Both the position numbers and the translations under genes were made by a program. Positions 25,299 through 30,520 of a stretch of DNA of 30,520 nucleotides are shown here, piece by piece. The notes under the pieces are model-generated. The model was given only the letters and a program-made list of their open reading frames with translations. It did not search any database and was not told the origin of the DNA. This DNA comes from Strigomonas culicis (taxonomy: Eukaryota > Euglenozoa > Kinetoplastea > Trypanosomatida > Trypanosomatidae), in contig AUXH01000182.1 in assembly GCA_000482145.1 (NCBI GenBank), forward strand, positions 1 to 30,520, in the 5' to 3' direction. Each line of letters opens with the position of its first letter. Within the stretch, counting starts at the first letter, position 1.

Positions 25299-27401
25299 CT
25301 ATTGTGAAGTAAACAGAGACGCGATAATGTCCTTGTAATGCTCCTCTATGCGTGTGCGCCGGAGCTTGGTGGTGGGCGTCACTAGCCCGTTCTCCGGCGT
25401 CCACTCGTCGGTCAGCACGCGGACGCACTTGACGCACTCGAAGGGTTGGCGCCGCGCCGACTTGGCGGTCACCACCAGCGAGGCCGCGGCGGCCGTGTGG
25501 AAGGCAGGGTTCTGCAGCAGCTCCTCGACGGAGCCCTCGATGTGGCTCTCCTTCGCGAAGCGCAGCGCGCGGTTGTGGTCGGTCAACACCAGCGCCGCGA
25601 TGTAGGGGCGCGCGGGGTGCACCAGGACGCACACGCCGTTGACGAGGCAGAGCGGGTTCTGCGAGTAGATGGCCTCCATGTTCTCCAGTGCGATGTACTC
25701 GCCGAGGCAGTTCTTCGCGAGCGCCTTCACGCGGCCGACCAAGCGCACCGTGCCGTTCGGCAGCACGGCGCCGACGTCGCCGGTGTGGAACCACCCGTCC
25801 GCGTCCATCACCTCCTTGGTGAGCTCCGGCTGCTTGTAGTAGCCCTTGAAGAGGAAAGGGCCGCGGACGCAGAGCTCGCCGCGCGGCTCAGGCCTGTCGG
25901 TGTGCTTGTAGTCGTCCGTGTCCTTCAGTCGCATCTCCTCGCTGCGGACGAGCTGGCCGACGCAGTAGGGCTCGAGGTCGCCCAGGCGCTGGGTGGCGCC
26001 GCAGCAGACCGTCTCGGTCAGGCCCCAGCCCTGGATGATGAGCGGGCCCCCGCACACCACGTTGATGAACTCCTGCGTCTCCTCCGAGAGGGGGCCGCCG
26101 CCGGACAGCATGCCGTACACGTTCCCGCCCAGCACCTGCCGCGCGGCCGCGAAGACCTTGTCGTTCCAGTAGGGCGTCTCCTGCGCTTCCTGCAGCGCGA
26201 GCCGGCGGCTCTCGAAGGCGCGATCGAAGATGTGCCGCTTCAGCGAGCCGCGCGGCGGCAGCTTCCCCTCCACCGTCTTCTTGATCGTGTCAAACACGCG
26301 CGGCACGGCGATAATCACCTTGGGCTTGAACTCCCGCAGGTCGCCGTGGGGGATCGCAAAGCCGTCCGTCAGTGTGCGCGGGTTGCCGAAGCCGACAAGG
26401 GTGCCGCGGTTGACAAAGATGTTGATGATCGCAAACTCGAGGATGTGCGCCATGGGAAGGTAGGCGCAGTAAATCTCGCCGGGCTCGCCGCCCTTGTAGA
26501 GGTCCTCCAGGCGCTGGTTGAGCGCGCGGATGCCAGCCGCCACGCTGCCGTGCGTGTGCATGACGCCCTTGGGGTTGCCAGTCGTGCCGCTCGTGTACAT
26601 GATGAGCGCGAGGTCGTCGTTGTTCGTCGGAATGACGATCTGCGTGTCGCCCGCCGCCTTGCCCTTGGCGACGACATCCTTCCAGGGAACGGCGGTGAAC
26701 TCGCCAAAGTCGAGCCCGCCCGGGGCGTCGTCGAGGTAGATGAGCGTGGGCCGGAGCTGGCTGGCGCGCAGCAGCTTCATGAGTGAGGGCAGCGCCTTGC
26801 CGTTGCAGACGATGGCAGCGCTGTCCGTCTCCTCCAGCGCAAAGGCGAGCGCATCCTCGCCGAGGTTCGCGTACACAGTGGAGGCGATCATGTTCTGGGT
26901 CCAGATACCGTAGATGCTGACGAGCCACTCCCAGCGCGTCTCCTCGTAGATGGACACGCGCTGTTGCGGCGCGATGCCGAGCCCGGCGAGGCCGCGGCCG
27001 AAGTGCTCCACGCACTCCCACATCTCCCTGTACGAGATGGTCTTGCAGCCCGAGCAATGGTAGTAGTCGAAGGTGCGCTCCTTCCCGTCCGGCCCCTTCA
27101 CCGGCCGCTTCTCGATCTTCTCGATGGTGCGGTAGCCCAGCGCCGGCGCATCCGGCGTCAGGCCGCAGCGCTGCTGCACCTGCTGCACCCAGTTGGGGCC
27201 GCTGTAGAAGTCGCGCACGTCGCGCTCGTGCGCCTCCGGCGTGGTGTGCGACATGCGGTAGGTGCCGCTGTAGCCGGGCGTCTCCGTCTGCGGCAGCAGC
27301 ACCGCCTCGTCCCCGTACGCGCGGTAGGCGCGCACGAGGGCGTGCTCCGCCGCGGAGGCGTCGTTGCGCCTCTCCATGACGAGTGAGACACAGCCACCCA
27401 T
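25299..27401 (-). CDS. long-chain acyl-CoA synthetase with a candidate dual-acylation N terminus
   Basis: 700 residues, all ACS motifs intact: YTSGTTGNPKG (269-279), SGGGP (433-437), GWGLTE (458-463), DGWFHTGD (535-542), GRVKALAKN (556-564), GEYIALE (567-573) and the A10 lysine in VTPTTKLRR (K679). The N terminus MGGCVSLV has Gly2, Cys4 and Ser6, the classic pattern for N-myristoylation with neighbouring palmitoylation, so this copy is the best candidate for stable membrane anchoring. It has an insert around residues 95-115 (rich in Lys and including KGPDGKERTF) that is also present in the 28338 copy but absent from the middle copies, which suggests these two are closer relatives. The ATG at 27401 is preceded by a clear splice acceptor at 27525. 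Confidence 0.96.
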   Translation of the reverse strand: MGGCVSLVMERRNDASAAEHALVRAYRAYGDEAVLLPQTETPGYSGTYRMSHTTPEAHERDVRDFYSGPNWVQQVQQRCGLTPDAPALGYRTIEKIEKRPVKGPDGKERTFDYYHCSGCKTISYREMWECVEHFGRGLAGLGIAPQQRVSIYEETRWEWLVSIYGIWTQNMIASTVYANLGEDALAFALEETDSAAIVCNGKALPSLMKLLRASQLRPTLIYLDDAPGGLDFGEFTAVPWKDVVAKGKAAGDTQIVIPTNNDDLALIMYTSGTTGNPKGVMHTHGSVAAGIRALNQRLEDLYKGGEPGEIYCAYLPMAHILEFAIINIFVNRGTLVGFGNPRTLTDGFAIPHGDLREFKPKVIIAVPRVFDTIKKTVEGKLPPRGSLKRHIFDRAFESRRLALQEAQETPYWNDKVFAAARQVLGGNVYGMLSGGGPLSEETQEFINVVCGGPLIIQGWGLTETVCCGATQRLGDLEPYCVGQLVRSEEMRLKDTDDYKHTDRPEPRGELCVRGPFLFKGYYKQPELTKEVMDADGWFHTGDVGAVLPNGTVRLVGRVKALAKNCLGEYIALENMEAIYSQNPLCLVNGVCVLVHPARPYIAALVLTDHNRALRFAKESHIEGSVEELLQNPAFHTAAAASLVVTAKSARRQPFECVKCVRVLTDEWTPENGLVTPTTKLRRTRIEEHYKDIIASLFTSQ

Positions 27402-27524
27402 TGTGTGTGTGCGGGAGAAGGAGAGCGAAAGAGAGAGGGAGTGTTCCTGATAAGAAAAGTGAACACAATTCCGTTGCGCACGTTAATGAGCTAATATACA
27501 CTTTCAATAAGGTGCAGCGGAAGT

Positions 27525-27555
27525 CTAAAGAGAGAAGAGGCGGAGAGAAGGAGAG
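27525..27555 (-). promoter_or_regulatory. spliced-leader acceptor for the 25299 ACS gene
   Basis: The minus strand has a nearly unbroken pyrimidine tract of about 29 bases (ending CTTCTCTCTTTAG), 124 bases upstream of the ATG at 27401. A second pyrimidine tract closer to the ATG (27412-27440) has no AG after it. Confidence 0.65.
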
Positions 27556-28036
27556 GATCAGTAGGTTTTGTTGGAGTTTGTGAAGGTAACCCATATGGTA
27601 AACACATTATGCACATATATACATGCAACAGGGGAACAGAGAAACATGGCCGTTATTGTTTTTTTTTCCACTTCTGATCACGGTTGAAAAACCGAATTGA
27701 ACTACATCTAAAACGATGCTTTTTTTTCAGTATTCTGAAGTATGTGTTTTTTTGTGGTTTGTGGTGAATAAACAGGAGAGTAATAATAATAAAAAACGAT
27801 AGAGTACGCATCTTATCGTATCATGCTACCTCACTGATACCTCTTTGAGAGGAAGAACGATGCCTTTCTTTTTCTTTTGAGGAGCAGGGTCCTTGGAGGG
27901 TATGAGCATACCAAAAAAAAAAAATGAAATCGATACAACAGGAGTAGGGAGCTAAAGTGGAAGGAAAAAAACCCTCCACATACACGTACACACAAAAGAA
28001 ACAAGCAAGCACAAAAAGAAGGATATCTAAGAAACA

Positions 28037-28050
28037 CACACACACACACA
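28037..28050. repeat. short AC microsatellite
   Basis: About seven AC units in the spacer, in the presumed 3'UTR of the 28338 ACS gene. Confidence 0.85.
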
Positions 28051-28337
28051 AACATACTCAGGCACACAGAGAACATGTATGTATCTCGACAGGAAAAGAA
28101 AAACAAAAGAGAGCTCGGTATAGTATTTACACGACACACAACATAGGCAGATCGTCAAACAGCCATACCAACATCAATCGAAAGAAGATCAAAAAATAGT
28201 TTTTTTTTTAGCTCTTTCTATACCGTTTCTTTTCGGGTTTCCTTCCGTCTCTTCTTTTTTTTTTGTTGTTGTTTATTTACTCCTATTGAATGAATGTCTC
28301 TCGCCCCTCTCTCTGCATTTCATTATGTTTCTGTTCT

Positions 28338-30428
28338 TTACTCAACAAACAGCTCCTGGATGGCTGTCGCGTAGTGCTTGTCGATCTCGGAACGCCGCAC
28401 CTTCAGCGAGGCCGTCACGAGGCCGTTCTCCGGCGTCCACTCGTCGGCCACAACCCGCACGTGCTTGACGATCTCGAAGGACTGCAGACCGTCCTTCCTG
28501 CCCAGCGCAGCGAAGGAGTGCGAGGCGGCCTTGCGGAACGCCGCCGTGTCGAGGATGGCGGGGTACTCGCCCTCCAAGTGGTTCTCCTGGGCAAACTTCA
28601 TGGCGTTAGCCTCCGTCGTCGTGACGAGGGCGCAGATGTAGTTTTTCTGCACATCCACGAGGACGCAGACGCCGTTGGGGGTCGACAGCGGGTGCTGGTT
28701 GTAGATCGCCTCGAGGTTTTCCATGGCGATGTACTCGCCCAGCACGTTCTTCGCGAGCGCCTTCACGCGGCCGATGATGCGCACCTGCCCGGTCTGCCGC
28801 TCGATCTCGGCCACGTCGCCGGTGCGCAGCCACCCGTCCGGCAACATGCAGTCCGCGGTCATCTGGGCCTGCTTGTAGTAGCCCTTGAACATGAACTTGC
28901 CCCGCACGAGCAGCTCCCCGCGGGGGTTCGGGTGGTCCGTGTGCTTGTAGCTGTCCGTGTCCAGCAGCCGCACCTCGACGCCGCGCAGCAGCTGCCCGGC
29001 CACGCAGTCGAGCTCGCCCGTGCGCTGCACAGTCGTGTTGCAGACCGTCTCGGTCATGCCGTAGCCCTGCGCGATGGGCGTGCCGAGGACGACGTTCACC
29101 CACTCCTGCGTCTTGTCGGCGAGCGGGGCGCCGCCACTGCAGACGCCGCGGATGTTGGGTCCGAGCAGGCTGCGCGGCAGGGCGAACACCTTGTTGTTCC
29201 AGAAGGGCGTGTCCATGCCGGCGCGCAGCGCGGCGAGCCGGCTCTCGTAGGCCCGCTCGAAGATCTGCCGCTTGAGACTGCCCAGCGGCGGCATACGGCC
29301 CTCCGCCGTCTTCTTGATGGTCTCGAAGATGCGGGGGACGCCGATGAGAAAGAAGGGCTTGAACTGCGACAGGTCGCCGCAGGGCCGCGCGAAGACGTCC
29401 ATGAGGGTGCGCGGGCTGCCGTAGCAAAGCAGCGTGCCGCGCATCAGCATGATCACCTCACAGACGAACTCGAAGATGTGCGCGGCGGGGAGGAAGGCCA
29501 CGTACGTCTCGCCCTCCGTCACGCCGAGCAGCTCCGTGAGGCGGTCGTTCAACCCGCGCGCGCCCTGCGTCACGCTGCCGAGGGAGTGCACGACGCCCTT
29601 GGGGTTGCCGGTCGTGCCGCTCGTGTACATGATGAGCCCCTCGAAGTCGTTGTTGCTGACGACCGTGTGCGGCTTGGTGCTGGAGTGGCCCATCTGCACC
29701 ACCTCGCCCCACCGCAGCAGCCGGTGCTGGCTCGGGTCCACGTCGGTGGCCAGCTCGTCTAGGTAGATGATGGTGTTCTCCGCCACGTGGCCCTCGTGCA
29801 GGAGTTGCACGAGCTTGCTCGCGTTCTTGCCATTACAGATGATGGCACTGCACTCGGACTCCCGCAGCGCGTAGATGAGCGCGTCGTGGCCGAGGTTGGC
29901 GTAGATGGTGACGCCGATCATCTCCTGCGTCCACAGCCCGAGCATCGACGTGATCCACTCCCAGCGCGTGTCTTCGTAGAGCGCCACCTTCGCCCGCTTG
30001 GGCAGCCCCAGCTCCGCGAGGCCCTTGCCGAAGGAGACGATGTGGTCCCACAGCTCGCCGTAGGTGAGGTAGGACGGCTCGTTGAGGTGCGTGACCTCGA
30101 AGGTGCGCTCCTTCCCCTTCTCGTCCACCTTCGTCTCTTTCGCCACGCGCGCGACGGTGCGGTAGGCGATGGCGCGGCGCGTCGCGCTTACCTCGCACTG
30201 CCGCTCGACGCGCTGCAGCGCGTTCGTCTGGTGGTACCACTGATTGAAGCAGACATCGTGCTCCTCCGCGCTGATGTTGGCCACGCGGTAGGTGCCGCTG
30301 CGGTCGGCCTCGTCCTCCGTGATTTGGATGTTAACGGTGCCGTAGGTGATGCGTGCTTTGAAATCCGGGTGCTCCACCATCGTGCGGTTGTTCTGGAAGG
30401 ACAGCAACGTGCCGAGAAGTGCGCCCAT
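28338..30428 (-). CDS. long-chain acyl-CoA synthetase, most upstream array member in the window
   Basis: 696 residues. Motifs: P-loop YTSGTTGNPKG (268-278) followed by HSLG instead of the HTHG of the other copies, SGGAP (431-435), GYGMTE (455-460), DGWLRTGD (531-538; Arg replaces the usual His of FHTGD), GRVKALAKN (553-561), GEYIAME (564-570) and an A10 lysine in VTASLKVRR (K676). Catalytic residues are therefore present, with conservative and a few unusual changes. The N terminus MGALLGTL is a possible N-myristoylation site. Upstream of the ATG lies a minus-strand A run and then a TA repeat that runs towards the window edge, so the splice acceptor cannot be placed with confidence. First in transcription order of the seven ACS genes seen; more may lie beyond the right edge. 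Confidence 0.95.
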   Translation of the reverse strand: MGALLGTLLSFQNNRTMVEHPDFKARITYGTVNIQITEDEADRSGTYRVANISAEEHDVCFNQWYHQTNALQRVERQCEVSATRRAIAYRTVARVAKETKVDEKGKERTFEVTHLNEPSYLTYGELWDHIVSFGKGLAELGLPKRAKVALYEDTRWEWITSMLGLWTQEMIGVTIYANLGHDALIYALRESECSAIICNGKNASKLVQLLHEGHVAENTIIYLDELATDVDPSQHRLLRWGEVVQMGHSSTKPHTVVSNNDFEGLIMYTSGTTGNPKGVVHSLGSVTQGARGLNDRLTELLGVTEGETYVAFLPAAHIFEFVCEVIMLMRGTLLCYGSPRTLMDVFARPCGDLSQFKPFFLIGVPRIFETIKKTAEGRMPPLGSLKRQIFERAYESRLAALRAGMDTPFWNNKVFALPRSLLGPNIRGVCSGGAPLADKTQEWVNVVLGTPIAQGYGMTETVCNTTVQRTGELDCVAGQLLRGVEVRLLDTDSYKHTDHPNPRGELLVRGKFMFKGYYKQAQMTADCMLPDGWLRTGDVAEIERQTGQVRIIGRVKALAKNVLGEYIAMENLEAIYNQHPLSTPNGVCVLVDVQKNYICALVTTTEANAMKFAQENHLEGEYPAILDTAAFRKAASHSFAALGRKDGLQSFEIVKHVRVVADEWTPENGLVTASLKVRRSEIDKHYATAIQELFVE

Positions 30429-30461
30429 GATTCTTTTTTTTTTTTCGTGGGTGTGTATTCA

Positions 30462-30464
<3 letters not shown>

Positions 30465-30494
<30 letters not shown>
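30465..30494. repeat. (TA)15 microsatellite
   Basis: Uninterrupted TA dinucleotide of 15 units, 36 bases upstream of the 28338 ACS start, in its 5'UTR or the adjacent intergenic region. Confidence 0.95.
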
Positions 30495-30497
<3 letters not shown>

Positions 30498-30520
30498 AGA
30501 CTAACGACCACACAGTGTAG

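Larger units (their letters stand above)
27402..28337. other. long spacer in the ACS array
   Basis: About 935 bases, AT-rich, with T/A homopolymers, an AC run near 28037-28050 and purine-rich tracts on the plus strand. It holds the 5'UTR of the 25299 ACS gene, and the rest is presumably 3'UTR of the 28338 ACS gene. No supported coding frame or RNA gene. Confidence 0.6.

Noticed and set aside
27821..28139. Small minus-strand frames rich in Cys, Val and Phe that look like membrane peptides
   Set aside because: They translate AC/GT and T-rich repeats in a spacer; no conserved features or suitable start context.
1..30520. Possible prokaryotic operon, CRISPR or defence system
   Set aside because: No repeat-spacer array or defence genes. 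RNA-editing ligase, trans-splicing signals and AT-rich UTRs identify a kinetoplastid nuclear locus.

Overview
The window looks like nuclear DNA of a kinetoplastid (trypanosomatid) protozoan. All supported genes lie on the minus strand as one directional gene cluster, with no introns. Coding parts are very GC-rich. The spacers are AT-rich, with homopolymers, microsatellites and polypyrimidine tracts followed by AG (read on the minus strand) just upstream of start codons, as expected for spliced-leader trans-splicing. The strongest taxonomic marker is a full-length kinetoplastid RNA-editing ligase 1 (REL1), an enzyme of mitochondrial U-insertion/deletion editing. Genus cannot be settled from the sequence alone.

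In transcription order (right to left) the window opens with an array of seven long-chain acyl-CoA synthetase (ACS) genes: 28338-30428, 25299-27401, 22285-24387, 19799-21904, 17234-19354, 14541-16661 and a divergent 1001-residue member at 10609-13614. These enzymes activate fatty acids with ATP and CoA. Six of the seven begin Met-Gly in a context that fits N-myristoylation. Two neighbours (19799 and 22285) are a mosaic of near-identical and divergent blocks, the footprint of gene conversion. The last member has lost its P-loop threonines, the SGGGP loop, the A8 Gly-Glu and the A10 catalytic lysine, and has gained long low-complexity segments, so it is probably not a working synthetase.

After the array come an unrecognised 358-residue protein (9223-10299), a four-knuckle CCHC zinc-finger protein (7745-8851), REL1 (5961-7442), an RCC1-repeat protein (4075-5697), and at the left edge a truncated gene (to 3671) encoding a kinase-like domain without visible catalytic loop followed by a TBC Rab-GAP domain with both catalytic fingers, resembling TBCK.

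The genes share transcription and trans-splicing rather than a pathway, except for the ACS array, which is a family of tandem duplicates at different stages of divergence. The long plus-strand open frames are antisense by-products of GC-rich codon use.
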